64,000 nt of DNA, from the IMG/VR virus record IMGVR_UViG_3300020438_000013, positions 1 through 64,000 of that record; one strand, given 5' to 3'. Made by a program: the position numbers and the translations under genes. This document shows, in pieces, positions 9,149-18,568 of this stretch. The notes below the pieces were generated by a model. That model did no database searches. It was not told the origin of the DNA and saw only the letters and a list, made by a program, of their open reading frames with translations. Position 1 is the first letter of the stretch, and each line of letters opens with the position of its first letter. This DNA is from a virus.

Positions 9149-10999
9149 TTAACCCATTGAAACAGCACGGCCGTCAACTGAAATCTTGACTTCGTTAGAA
9201 CCATCTAAGTCGTAAACGTAAGTAGTGCTGGTATACTTCGTACCAACAACAATCTTACTATCGTGAATTGCAACATAGCTACCAAACTGATCACTGTCCG
9301 CAGTATCACTGCCCATGATCTTAATCTCGTTAGTTCCATCTAAATCGTAAACGTACACGGATCCACCATAAAAAGCGCTACCTCTCTCATGAGGTGCGCC
9401 CACAACGATCTTGTTATTTCCGACTGCAACTGAAGTACCAAACCTATCGTCATTCTCAATATCACTAGAAGAGATCTTAAGTTCATTAGTTCCATCCATG
9501 TCATAAACATAAACGGCTCCGGATTGCCAATCCGGATCGTCTTCATATGGCACACCAACAACGATCTTGTTATTTCCAATTGCAAGTGCTTCTCCAAACC
9601 TGTCATTCGCTTGGGCATCACTTGCAGTAATCTTGATTTCATTAGTTCCATCAAGATCATAGACATAAACTGAACCGGAACCGTTTGCATTGTCATCATC
9701 ATGAAGGGCCCCAACAGCGACCTTATTGTGACCAACTGCAATCGACCATCCAAAATAATCGTCATCTGCTGTGTCACTCGCTTGTAGTATGACTTCGTTA
9801 GAACCATCTAAGTCGTAAATATATGCGCGGCCGCGCCAGCTTCCGCCGACATTATACCCATATCCACCAACAGCGACCTTATTGTCTCCCACTGCAACGC
9901 AGTGACCAAAACTACTTTGGACTTGATCACTTGTAGTGATCTTGATTTCATTAGTTCCATCCATGTCATAAACATAAACGGCTCCTCTAGTAAAGTTTCT
10001 TTTGTGTGCGCCCACAACGATCTTGTTATCTCCAACTGTAACTGAGTGACCAAACTCATCTCCCGCTGCAGCATCACTTGCGCCGATTTTGATTTCATTA
10101 GTTCCATCTATGTCATAGATATAAACGGCTCCGGAGTCGTTTCCGTTATCATCGTCTTTACTTGAACCAACAACGATCTTTGGGACTACGAAAACTAATG
10201 TAAAACTAGATGCAGAACTTGTCGCGACATTCACTGAGTCATCTGCAGAGAATGCTAATTCGAATGTTGCTGGTTGCGATGCATGGGGAGTCACTGTGAA
10301 CACATTGTCATTCTGTGTCACTGTGGTTCCATTCAATGAACCAGAAGTTACTGAATGCGAGAATGTTACTGGATCGTTTTCTGGATCTGTAGCGGTCATT
10401 GTAATAACTGTGGGAGTTCCATCAGTCGCAAGTTCATATGTTGCGGTGTTTCCTGATATTGTTGGTGCAGTGTTAATCAATGCAACAGCATACCAACCAT
10501 CTGCAGTTCTAATATACAAGTTATTGTTCGCAGTAACTACTGCTTGCGTTCCTGCAGTTGCGCTTAGTGGTAAATCTCCGACTGTTGCGACAACTTGAAG
10601 TGCAGCCGCAGTAGGAGCGGTATATGAAACCACACCATTGTCATAGGATAAATCCCCAGAAACACTTATTTCTGATTGTACGTTTGCTGCTTTGAGAAAC
10701 TTATTGCCAGCCTCTGTCAAGTTATCTGTTGTTGCAACTTGACCCATATCTGCAGAACCACCTCTGAGTTCTTTAATTCCTTCTGACATTTCCACAAGTT
10801 CATCTACAGATGCAGCAGGAATCGCAGCGGTCATTTGAGTATCAATATCCGTTTCCACTTCAGCATCATCTAAAAGACCAACGAACCTTGCAGACTTCGC
10901 AAGTCTACCCAAGTCTCTTGGAGTTTGACCAGCTTGGACTCGGTTTCTAATACGAGTCTTCATGTTAGTCTTTGAGTTTTCTAAATTACTATTAGGCAT
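9149..10999 (-). CDS. Fibre/adhesin with integrin-like seven-bladed FG-GAP propeller
   Basis: 616 aa. Residues 1-90 are the docking module, 105-275 the linker and Ig-like domain shared with 7126-9126. Residues about 276-616 are seven tandem ~48-residue units of the form IVVGAxxxDDxxGxVYVYDLDGTNEIKI...FG..VAVGDNK. Seven units match a closed integrin-alpha-type beta-propeller. Loops such as DDDNGND and DDDNANG fit calcium-binding DxDxNxD sites. A receptor-binding function is inferred. Confidence 0.85.
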   Translation of the reverse strand: MPNSNLENSKTNMKTRIRNRVQAGQTPRDLGRLAKSARFVGLLDDAEVETDIDTQMTAAIPAASVDELVEMSEGIKELRGGSADMGQVATTDNLTEAGNKFLKAANVQSEISVSGDLSYDNGVVSYTAPTAAALQVVATVGDLPLSATAGTQAVVTANNNLYIRTADGWYAVALINTAPTISGNTATYELATDGTPTVITMTATDPENDPVTFSHSVTSGSLNGTTVTQNDNVFTVTPHASQPATFELAFSADDSVNVATSSASSFTLVFVVPKIVVGSSKDDDNGNDSGAVYIYDIDGTNEIKIGASDAAAGDEFGHSVTVGDNKIVVGAHKRNFTRGAVYVYDMDGTNEIKITTSDQVQSSFGHCVAVGDNKVAVGGYGYNVGGSWRGRAYIYDLDGSNEVILQASDTADDDYFGWSIAVGHNKVAVGALHDDDNANGSGSVYVYDLDGTNEIKITASDAQANDRFGEALAIGNNKIVVGVPYEDDPDWQSGAVYVYDMDGTNELKISSSDIENDDRFGTSVAVGNNKIVVGAPHERGSAFYGGSVYVYDLDGTNEIKIMGSDTADSDQFGSYVAIHDSKIVVGTKYTSTTYVYDLDGSNEVKISVDGRAVSMG

Positions 11000-11018
11000 T
11001 ATTGTTTCCTATTTTGAA

Positions 11019-13025
11019 TTAACTGTACTTAAACACTGCACCAGAGTTGACATCACCATTAGACGCAGGGTATTTTCTTGAAGATATATACACAGAATCT
11101 TCTGTTGCCTTGATATGACTTCCGAATTGTCCATCTGGTTTACTTCCGTATTCTTGTGGAGCTTCGATTGTTTTAATCAGAGTTGCATTATTATTTTCGT
11201 CAAGATCAAATATATAAACCCTACCATCACCTTGCGAATGGCCTGGGTCTGATACAAAGAGAGTTTCTCCTTGTAGTTCAACAGTCGCTCCATACAACCG
11301 ATAGCCTTCACTTGTTCCTTGTGATGGATTGGTGATGTTTGCTACGGGATTTCCGCTCACCCTATCGAAAACTACAACGGCCCCCTCGGTTCCTTTCGCT
11401 GAGGGACTACTCAAGACTAATCTGTCTCCAGAAAATGCCATTCTTCTAGTTCCGTCGCCACCATTAACTTCTGGGGATTGACCAGTGCCGCCGCCGGCAC
11501 GACCAAAATATGCACCCTGATAATTTGTGCTTCTTAGGGAAGAGTGAGCAGTCTCTGCATATTGGAATAAATTGCCGTTTGCTCTATGGTGAATTGATGC
11601 TCTTCCAGTATTGTTATACCAAGGATCATTGCCCGGATATGATACTGCAATGTAATCTCCAGATATGATAACAATATCTCCAAAATATTGATAACCCGTA
11701 TTTTGTGGACAATATATAGTATAACTATACGAAGGACTTGATGGATCGCTTACATCATATCCGTAGGCTCTTCCCTGTTTATTGTAACCTCCATGATAAT
11801 ACTCGTGCGCTCCAATTACTAACAAATCTCCGTCCATAGAAACACTTGATCCGAATTTGGGTACTCCGCTATTGCCCCCTTCTGGTTTGTCTATTACTGT
11901 TCTAGATGTAGTAAATCCTGCGTTGAAGTCATATAGATAAACCTTATTATTATAAGGATCTCCCACCGCAAGAATATTTCCGGATCCTGTTATATCAGTC
12001 GCGAAAGTACTCGAATTCGGTTCAGCAACTTGGCCTACGAAAGTGCCGTCAGATTTATTTAATACTGATACCGCATTTCCCCATTGTTTCTTGACTGCGA
12101 TGTAGTCGGTCATAACTGCGATTTGTTGACCCCAGTTCTGGCCATCAAGATCGCTAACTCCGGTTACATGGTCTTTAAACCAAGTTCTTGTGATTCCTGT
12201 CCAGTCCATTCCAAACACTACTGTAAACTCCGAAGGAGTTGTTGCGGTTACATTAGTTCCATCTGATGCACTAAATGTTATTGAAAATGGTGCAGTATCT
12301 GCAGTGTTAGAACTTCCTGTGATTGTGAAGACATTACTTGATTGTGAAACTGTAGTCCCACCCAAAGCCCCTGCAGTTACTTGGTGACTGTATGTGATAG
12401 GATCTCCTTGTGGATCAGTAGCAGATAATGTGATAACTGTATCACCGCCAGGAGTCAATGAATAAGAACCATCCGGATTTGTATTGAAACTTGGCTTCTG
12501 ATCTACAAGACCTACACCAATCCAAGACGCACCAGTGAAGACATAAAGTTTTTTGTTCTCTTCTACTATTCCTTTTGCACCAGCAGTAACTCCACTTGCT
12601 GGGAGATCCGCGACTGTCGCATAAACTGTTAATGCATCTGGTAATGCGGTATAAGATAAGACTCCAGTTCCGGAATCATAAGATAAGTCTCCGGCTGCAC
12701 TGAATGAACCCCTGACTCTATCCTGAGTAACATAAAGGTTACTAGAACCTTCTGCAACCATAGTGGATGTGGGGACTCCAGCACCTTCTGGTGTTCTGAG
12801 TTTCTTAACACCAAATGCGAGTTTTTCTAAATCTTCTGGTTCTGCCGATCCTGCAAGTGAGGATACTTTCGTATCTAATGCAGTCTCTAGATCGGCATCA
12901 TCGTCTAGGTTTGCTTTTTCTATTGAACGAGACAATTTGACAATCTGATCTGCAGTAGTAGATGCTGATATTGCTGCAAGTAGCTTTGTCTTGAGTGTGT
13001 TTCTTGAACTGAATGTATTGCCCAT
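11019..13025 (-). CDS. Fibre/adhesin with divergent docking module, Ig-like domain and propeller-like C-terminus
   Basis: 668 aa. The N-terminus (MGNTFSSRNTLKTKL...) is a diverged copy of the docking module (LDDDADLETALDTK). A DLPASGVTAG / KLYVFTGASW block and an Ig-like domain (SATDPQGDPITYSHQV) follow. The C-terminal ~380 residues contain repeated VSMDGDLLVIGA, YIAVSYPGND and RLVLSSP units typical of beta-propellers. First gene of the minus-strand fibre array, with a consensus late promoter 44 nt upstream. Confidence 0.78.
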   Translation of the reverse strand: MGNTFSSRNTLKTKLLAAISASTTADQIVKLSRSIEKANLDDDADLETALDTKVSSLAGSAEPEDLEKLAFGVKKLRTPEGAGVPTSTMVAEGSSNLYVTQDRVRGSFSAAGDLSYDSGTGVLSYTALPDALTVYATVADLPASGVTAGAKGIVEENKKLYVFTGASWIGVGLVDQKPSFNTNPDGSYSLTPGGDTVITLSATDPQGDPITYSHQVTAGALGGTTVSQSSNVFTITGSSNTADTAPFSITFSASDGTNVTATTPSEFTVVFGMDWTGITRTWFKDHVTGVSDLDGQNWGQQIAVMTDYIAVKKQWGNAVSVLNKSDGTFVGQVAEPNSSTFATDITGSGNILAVGDPYNNKVYLYDFNAGFTTSRTVIDKPEGGNSGVPKFGSSVSMDGDLLVIGAHEYYHGGYNKQGRAYGYDVSDPSSPSYSYTIYCPQNTGYQYFGDIVIISGDYIAVSYPGNDPWYNNTGRASIHHRANGNLFQYAETAHSSLRSTNYQGAYFGRAGGGTGQSPEVNGGDGTRRMAFSGDRLVLSSPSAKGTEGAVVVFDRVSGNPVANITNPSQGTSEGYRLYGATVELQGETLFVSDPGHSQGDGRVYIFDLDENNNATLIKTIEAPQEYGSKPDGQFGSHIKATEDSVYISSRKYPASNGDVNSGAVFKYS

Positions 13026-13068
13026 GTAATCCTCTCTCCGAATTAGTTGGTATAGGTGTGTTTAGAAA

Positions 13069-13076
13069 TATTTATA
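13069..13076 (-). promoter_or_regulatory. T4-type late promoter for the fibre array
   Basis: TATAAATA on the minus strand, 44 nt upstream of the start at 13025, at the head of the six-gene fibre array. Confidence 0.75.
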
Positions 13077-13114
13077 ATTATAAATTACTTTAGTAAGACA
13101 AATAGGAGTATTAA

Positions 13115-13330
13115 ATGCAAAAAAAATCTAAGATAATTTCTATCGCAGACTTTAATGCAGAAAAACGGAAAGATAAAGAATTAATCTACTACAATGAACA
13201 ATTATCTAAACTGAATTTACGACTATCTATTATCATGGCAGAGATAAAATTGACCAAAGAGATCATTGACATGATAGAAAATGAAAAACTTATAGACTTC
13301 GCAAAGAGTCTGGATCACGATACGGAATAA
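13115..13330 (+). CDS. Small coiled-coil protein of unknown function
   Basis: 71 aa, preceded by AGGAG. Lys/Glu/Ile-rich with heptad-like spacing over residues 25-65, suggesting a short coiled coil. It lies alone on the plus strand between two minus-strand blocks. Its 3' end overlaps the 3' end of the cyclase gene by 16 nt, convergently. Function not recognised. Confidence 0.6.
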   Translation: MQKKSKIISIADFNAEKRKDKELIYYNEQLSKLNLRLSIIMAEIKLTKEIIDMIENEKLIDFAKSLDHDTE

Positions 13331-15141
13331 ATGTTGATGGGTTCTTCTTTTCCTTTAACCTTTATTGTGCCTATAGATTTCTTATTGTAAGTATCTGGTA
13401 GTTGCGAAACTGTGTACTCAGACACTATTGTTTTATAATTTATAAAATCCCCCCTTGCTGCAGTGGATTCAAGCCGAGCGGCGAGGTTGACTGCATCTCC
13501 AATAACCGAATAGTCAAATCTGGATTCACTACCCATGTTACCGACAATACAATCACCGGAGTTAATACCAGTGCCAACATTAATGTCAGGCAAATTGCGC
13601 TCTTTGTAGACTCTTTTAAGTTCATTTACTTCCTTTTCTATTTCTATGGATGATTTGACTGCGAGCTCCGCGTGGTTCTCACACGGTAATGGAGCATTCC
13701 AGAATGCCATTATGCAGTCTCCCATATATTTATCTATTGTACCTCCATTGTCTAGGATAATGTTGGTCATTTTATTTAGAAATTCGTTGACCAACTCCAC
13801 CAATCCTTCGGGATCATCGTTGTTTTTATAGTGTTCTGAGATAGGAGTGAATCCGCAAATGTCCATAAACAGGAATGTCATCTCCTTTCTCTCTCCACCC
13901 AACTTGAGCAACTCCGGATTCTTCTGTAAAAGTGCAACTTGTCTTGGGTCAAGGTATGTCTCAAATTGTTTCTTAATTTGTTGACGCAACTTGAACTGTC
14001 TATAAAACTCAATGAACGCAGTATGACCAAATATCAGTATGCTTCCCAAGAGTATCATTACTGGACTGAATAACATATAATAGGTATTGAATAGATACCC
14101 AGAACCAAGAACTGATCCAGTAGACAATAAGAGGAATACCGCACCACTCAACCACATAGGAGTTTTACGCAATAGAAGGACAAATAATCCTCCCATCAGA
14201 ACCATTGTAAGAAGTTCTAAGAGGGCAAAATAATCTGGTCTAGTGATGACAGTGTTCTTTACAATCGTCTCTATGAGGTTCGCTTGTACCTCATGAGGGA
14301 ACATTGCGCCCACTGGAGTACTGATCGTGTTGGAACCAGCAAATGTAGGCCCTATAATTACGATACTACCTTCTGGTATCCACACATTACCTAAATCTGA
14401 TACTGATACTCTCTGAAACTTATTCCAATATGAGTTGTATACCGCACCGTTGTCTGATGTGGTGATAGGTTTGTAGGCAGGAATTCTCACCCACTCTATT
14501 CCTGTTTCAGTTGTCTTTATCTGGTAAGAAATATCTCCCACTGCTACTCTTATAGTTTCTAATGCAAATGATGGAAATATCTTGCCCTGTGCTCCGACAA
14601 TGATTGGAACTTCTCTTACTACACCATCTATGGACGGTTCTGCAGCAAGTGCGCCAAATCCATTGATGAATTGTGCAAGTTCCGGAATAGGAGTAAGAAT
14701 CCCCTTGTAATCTTTAACAAAATCTATTGCATCTCTGGGCCCTAATGTAGTTGTCCCGATATGCATCTGTGGTTCTAAATCGTAATCATCTATAACCTGT
14801 GTCGCAGCAACTATTGGTTTTCTTGCAAATGCTTCTGCGAGAAAGATATCTTGAGTTCCTCTTCCCTTCTCCGAGAGAAGAACATTCAGTGCGATGAGGT
14901 TATTATCTGGTAGTTTGTTGATTTCTTTTGCGAGGATATCACGATCCCACGGCCATCGACCATTCTTCTTTATGGATTCTTCGTCTATGTCTAATAGAAT
15001 GATTTGTTCTGACTTATTCTCTTCATGGTTTCTCTGGAGTAAGTCGAAGTAGTTGAGTTGAGTTGCTTCTAAGATGTATGGATTGAGAACTTTAACCAGT
15101 ATACATAATAAAAAAGTAATTCCAATGTGGTATAATTTCAT
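13315..15141 (-). CDS. CHASE2-domain class III adenylate cyclase
   Basis: 608 aa. One N-terminal membrane segment (about 5-25), a CHASE2 extracytoplasmic sensor (about 30-300, with a GRWPWDR motif early), three more membrane segments (about 310-390), then a class III nucleotide cyclase domain (about 415-605). Both metal Asp residues (FLFMDICGFT and KYMGDCIMAF), the base-specifying Lys in IDKYMGD, and the Asn and Arg of VNLAARLE are present, so it looks catalytically complete. Lys with Ser (DYSVIGD) fits ATP over GTP. It starts at the stop codon of the curlin-like gene (ATGA overlap), so it is the last gene of the curli-like operon. Expected product: cAMP in the host in response to a periplasmic signal. 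Confidence 0.9.
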   Translation of the reverse strand: MKLYHIGITFLLCILVKVLNPYILEATQLNYFDLLQRNHEENKSEQIILLDIDEESIKKNGRWPWDRDILAKEINKLPDNNLIALNVLLSEKGRGTQDIFLAEAFARKPIVAATQVIDDYDLEPQMHIGTTTLGPRDAIDFVKDYKGILTPIPELAQFINGFGALAAEPSIDGVVREVPIIVGAQGKIFPSFALETIRVAVGDISYQIKTTETGIEWVRIPAYKPITTSDNGAVYNSYWNKFQRVSVSDLGNVWIPEGSIVIIGPTFAGSNTISTPVGAMFPHEVQANLIETIVKNTVITRPDYFALLELLTMVLMGGLFVLLLRKTPMWLSGAVFLLLSTGSVLGSGYLFNTYYMLFSPVMILLGSILIFGHTAFIEFYRQFKLRQQIKKQFETYLDPRQVALLQKNPELLKLGGERKEMTFLFMDICGFTPISEHYKNNDDPEGLVELVNEFLNKMTNIILDNGGTIDKYMGDCIMAFWNAPLPCENHAELAVKSSIEIEKEVNELKRVYKERNLPDINVGTGINSGDCIVGNMGSESRFDYSVIGDAVNLAARLESTAARGDFINYKTIVSEYTVSQLPDTYNKKSIGTIKVKGKEEPINIYSVS

Positions 15142-15860
15142 TGTTGCGTTACGCTGATGCTACATCCTGATACGGTTTGACATAACTGAGATATCGTATA
15201 TGATTGTGCAGTTGTGCCTTGTTGTGATAATGATAGGTTAGTTCCATACGAACCATCTAATGTTATGGTTGCAGAGTGGGCTGCTGAACCAGTTTGTTCT
15301 ATACTTGCAGTGTTCCCTGAGTTATATATTGTGAGATCTATACTCTTATTAGTATCGCTTTCTTGTGCAGTCCATACAGAGTTATTGTTTCCTGCAAGAT
15401 GTAAATCGTATGTATGAGATCCACTTCCATCGCTCTCTTGATAACCTACGACAGTATTACTATTACCAAGTATCTCAAATGACGCAGTATGTCCGCCATC
15501 TCCGACTCCATCATATGTAAATGAGGTGTCGGTATTATCTGTTAGAGAGCCTCCCTGACCGAATCTAAGAGTATTATTATTTCCATTTAACTCATCAATA
15601 TTTATGGTGTTTTGATTAGTGACATTTTTCTGATATAGAGCCATTGTCCAGTCAGAGCCAGTGAAGAAGGAACTTCCGTCTTTCATCTTGATTTCGTTAT
15701 TGTTTCCAATTTGGTCTACAGTAAATGTGAGGTCACTTCCGCTCTGGACTATGGTTAATTTATTGTCATCCGCATAAACATTACATGACATCAATACTGC
15801 ATATATAAACAATACTAATATGCCCAGATGAGTTCCTGTAATCTTATGATAGAATGCCAT
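15138..15860 (-). CDS. Curlin-like secreted repeat protein (CsgA/CsgB-like)
   Basis: 240 aa. An N-terminal hydrophobic segment (about 12-31) ending near VYADD looks like a signal peptide. The rest is spaced Asn/Gln repeats of curlin type (VDQIGNNNEI, IDELNGNNNTL, HLAGNNNSVW, IEQTGSAAHS, LSQQGTTAQS), compatible with a stacked amyloid beta-solenoid. A Cys pair lies near the C-terminus (CQTVSGC). It lies between FecR and the cyclase in a tightly packed operon that also encodes CsgG and CsgF. Assignment rests on repeat pattern and context. Confidence 0.72.
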   Translation of the reverse strand: MAFYHKITGTHLGILVLFIYAVLMSCNVYADDNKLTIVQSGSDLTFTVDQIGNNNEIKMKDGSSFFTGSDWTMALYQKNVTNQNTINIDELNGNNNTLRFGQGGSLTDNTDTSFTYDGVGDGGHTASFEILGNSNTVVGYQESDGSGSHTYDLHLAGNNNSVWTAQESDTNKSIDLTIYNSGNTASIEQTGSAAHSATITLDGSYGTNLSLSQQGTTAQSYTISQLCQTVSGCSISVTQQ

Positions 15861-16964
15861 TTATCCCCCCTGTTGGCGGATTGTTATAGTATTTCCTCCA
15901 TCACCTAGTTTGATGATCGAAGGCCGTTCGTCTGTATAAGTATATATATCAAAATTAGCATCTGCCTCGAATCTCAAACTAATGACGCCAGTAACTTGAC
16001 GATAAAACCATACAGTCCCTGCTGCCTTATCTACGATGGTGTTATATTGTGTTTGAGGGTCATATCCCAACATTGTTCCCTCTATGTTCACCCTACCAGT
16101 TTTCTTCTTGAGACTTAGAGGGTCTCGTATATCTAATACGACTAGTAGGTCTTGTAAGAAGTCTACATTAAGAAGATCTATGTCTAATTCGCTATATTCG
16201 TCCAGAGTTTCGCCTATGTCCTTGAAGTAGTCTCTCTCAAGTTCATTGAATTCCAAGAAATCTACGTCAAGTATATTAGAATCCGAACTATCTGATTGTT
16301 CTTCTTCTATCGCCTCTTCTATTTCATCTGGCGGAGATACGATAAACATATTGTCTATTTGTGCGACTGTGATGTTTTCTACTTTTACTGGTTGGACGGG
16401 CGGACTAGATATAGTTGCGACAGATGTTGCTTCGAATGCTTCGTCTAGGACTACTGTCCCTGCTTCATTGGTGACTGTTATCTCTCCTGAGGCTGCGCCA
16501 GTTGCGTCTGGTAGTAGAATAATAAGAGATCTACCTAGTTCATCTATAGTAGTGGTGAAGTCAGTTCCCCTGATACCAATAGTGGCAACCGGAGTATTGA
16601 TTCGTATGTTGGATTTATTCATCAATGCAAGTTTACCAGAGGCAAACCTCGCGGTTCCCTGTGCAAAGTTGAGAACCATTTTAGACTTGTCTGGATTGGG
16701 GTCATAGATGACAGAATCTATGACCACTTCACTATGTTCTGTGAGACGCAAGTTTGACTCATCGAGGAAGGTGATAGCCATACGCCCATTATTAGTCACG
16801 GCAACATCATTCAACAGAATATCCAGACCGGAAGATACCGATAAGTCGTTGGCAGATCTACTTATAGATGTCTCGCCTGTGAATTCTGTTATGTCGCCAA
16901 TAGTGAATCCAAAACAACAAAGAATACCGCTAGTCGCCAGTATCTTTTTGAACAATCGTAACAT
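15861..16964 (-). CDS. FecR-domain protein
   Basis: 367 aa with an N-terminal hydrophobic export signal (about 5-22). Residues about 45-170 match the FecR domain (VSSGLDILLNDVAVTNNG, RLTEHSEVVID, GTARFASG, and the signature VATIGIRGTDF). FecR proteins are periplasmic or envelope sensors; a FecR gene next to a CHASE2-cyclase gene is a common bacterial arrangement. The C-terminal part is acidic, then beta-rich. It overlaps the upstream curlin-like gene by 35 nt and abuts the downstream one with no gap. Confidence 0.85.
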   Translation of the reverse strand: MLRLFKKILATSGILCCFGFTIGDITEFTGETSISRSANDLSVSSGLDILLNDVAVTNNGRMAITFLDESNLRLTEHSEVVIDSVIYDPNPDKSKMVLNFAQGTARFASGKLALMNKSNIRINTPVATIGIRGTDFTTTIDELGRSLIILLPDATGAASGEITVTNEAGTVVLDEAFEATSVATISSPPVQPVKVENITVAQIDNMFIVSPPDEIEEAIEEEQSDSSDSNILDVDFLEFNELERDYFKDIGETLDEYSELDIDLLNVDFLQDLLVVLDIRDPLSLKKKTGRVNIEGTMLGYDPQTQYNTIVDKAAGTVWFYRQVTGVISLRFEADANFDIYTYTDERPSIIKLGDGGNTITIRQQGG

Positions 16965-17670
16965 TTGCGCTATTTGAGTTTAGTTGTAGATCGATGTAAC
17001 CCTTACATGATGCGATTCCACTACAGGTTCCAGAAGTCTGAGTAAAACTACCAGTTCCTCCAGTTCCCGTCCAGTTAACCTTCATGTAATGACCAGTAGA
17101 ATCTGATTGGACTGATGTGAAATCGTTATTTCCACCAATAACATCCCAATCCCATGTGGCGTTAGCTGAGTTTATGTCTACATCAAAATCATTATCATCA
17201 CCACCAGTGATATCTAAATCGAAATTTAGGTTATTTGCTGCTGCTGATCCTGCTATGTCTAAGTCCATGTCACTATTACTTGATGTAATATCGACATCCA
17301 TATCCATATCATCCGCATCGTTGCTGCCTGCTCCGATATTCCAGTCCCAAGTGTTGGTGTTACCTGTCCACTTAAGGTCTATCGTAGACGTATCTAGGAT
17401 AATTGGCCCGAATAAGTCGTTGTTGTTACCAACTTGGTCTATATTCATCGTCAATGTGGCAGCGGTAATCAACATATCTGTTGCGACTACTCCACTAGAC
17501 AATGTACCTCCGACTTTGTTTCCGTAACCAAACTGGTCAAACGTAGCAATAAATGTATTACCTGATTGTTGTATCCAGATTTCGTTATCTGTCGCTGCTG
17601 CGCCGAACACACTCGACGGCAATAATATAGCCATAACAAAAAATAACATTTTGTTAATTTTATTAAGCAT
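16930..17670 (-). CDS. Curlin-like secreted repeat protein, Asp-rich
   Basis: 246 aa with a signal peptide (about 1-24, ending at SSVFGAA). The N-terminal part has curlin-like units (IWIQQSGNTF, FDQFGYGNKVGG, IDQVGNNNDLFG). The middle is a run of alternating Asp/hydrophobic strands with DMDMDVDI, DMDLDI and DFDVDI cores, which resembles a metal- or calcium-binding beta-solenoid. A Cys pair lies near the C-terminus (CSGIASC). It overlaps csgG by 8 nt. Probably a subunit exported through CsgG. Confidence 0.72.
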   Translation of the reverse strand: MLNKINKMLFFVMAILLPSSVFGAAATDNEIWIQQSGNTFIATFDQFGYGNKVGGTLSSGVVATDMLITAATLTMNIDQVGNNNDLFGPIILDTSTIDLKWTGNTNTWDWNIGAGSNDADDMDMDVDITSSNSDMDLDIAGSAAANNLNFDLDITGGDDNDFDVDINSANATWDWDVIGGNNDFTSVQSDSTGHYMKVNWTGTGGTGSFTQTSGTCSGIASCKGYIDLQLNSNSANVTIVQKDTGD

Positions 17671-18568
17671 TGCTTTCTTCCTCTCTGTCGTATTCAGAAG
17701 ATGGAGTTCTGCCCTCTATCTTCCAAAATCCTCTGTCGTTACCCTGATATATCATCTCTAAGACTGCTGCTTCTATTGCGGTTCTTGTCGCATAGGTAAC
17801 ACTCTCATTTTCTGATACACCATCTTCCAACTCTACCAGTTTGGTGTCCATGTCTATAAATTTGAACACATCAACGCCTCCACCCACTGATAGTATAGTC
17901 TTTCGACTTTGTACATTCAACAATACCTCTCCTGTGAGTGTGCTAACTGCCCTTAGACTTATCACTACAGAGTCTCTCCTGTATTGTCTCGTAAATCCTA
18001 TTCCTAAGTATCTTGCTCCCTTACCTCCAGTTTCTATGTTGGTATCGTAGCCTATAATACCTCCCTCTATTATCATTCCAGCAAATAACAATGGTTGTAT
18101 ATTTGCCTTTGGACTATCTTCTGTCTGATGTTTTTTTCTTGTAGAGAGTATTATCTGTCTTTCTCTTACCAGATGATCTATACCATTTCTCTCTACAACC
18201 CGAAACCATCTACCCTTCCCTGCAGTTTTAAGCGCATCTATTAACATCTCTGTTGCGCCCTGAGTAACCGCTGTCGAGAAAGATGCGACATTATCCTGTC
18301 TCTTTCTTTGTCCTGTCTTGTCTGCGAAGTTATATACTGCGACAATAGGCATTTTCTCTGCTGGAGGCAAGTTCAGAAGCTTCTGATAACTAGGAAGTTT
18401 AACAACTTCCGGTTCCTCCACGCACTCCAGAAAATCCATCTTTCGCCATTCCCCTTCTTGATTCTTGAAGGGGGCCAACTTACACCCCAATCCCTCTTTG
18501 GTAAAAAGAGGAAGACTAGAACATCCCATCAGAAGAATGGACATTATGAGTAATGCCGTTATCTTCAT
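17663..18568 (-). CDS. csgG: CsgG-like curli secretion pore lipoprotein
   Basis: 301 aa with a lipoprotein signal (ILLMGCSS, Cys at 16). The CsgG domain spans about 60-280: VAVYNFADKTGQRK, FSTAVTQGATEMLIDAL, FRVVERNGIDHLVRERQII, GGIIGYDTN and a C-terminal ATRTAIEAAVLEMI helix. CsgG forms the outer-membrane nonameric pore that exports curlin subunits. It overlaps csgF by one nt and the curlin-like gene by 8 nt. Length (301) is close to the bacterial family (about 277). Confidence 0.92.
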   Translation of the reverse strand: MKITALLIMSILLMGCSSLPLFTKEGLGCKLAPFKNQEGEWRKMDFLECVEEPEVVKLPSYQKLLNLPPAEKMPIVAVYNFADKTGQRKRQDNVASFSTAVTQGATEMLIDALKTAGKGRWFRVVERNGIDHLVRERQIILSTRKKHQTEDSPKANIQPLLFAGMIIEGGIIGYDTNIETGGKGARYLGIGFTRQYRRDSVVISLRAVSTLTGEVLLNVQSRKTILSVGGGVDVFKFIDMDTKLVELEDGVSENESVTYATRTAIEAAVLEMIYQGNDRGFWKIEGRTPSSEYDREEESNA

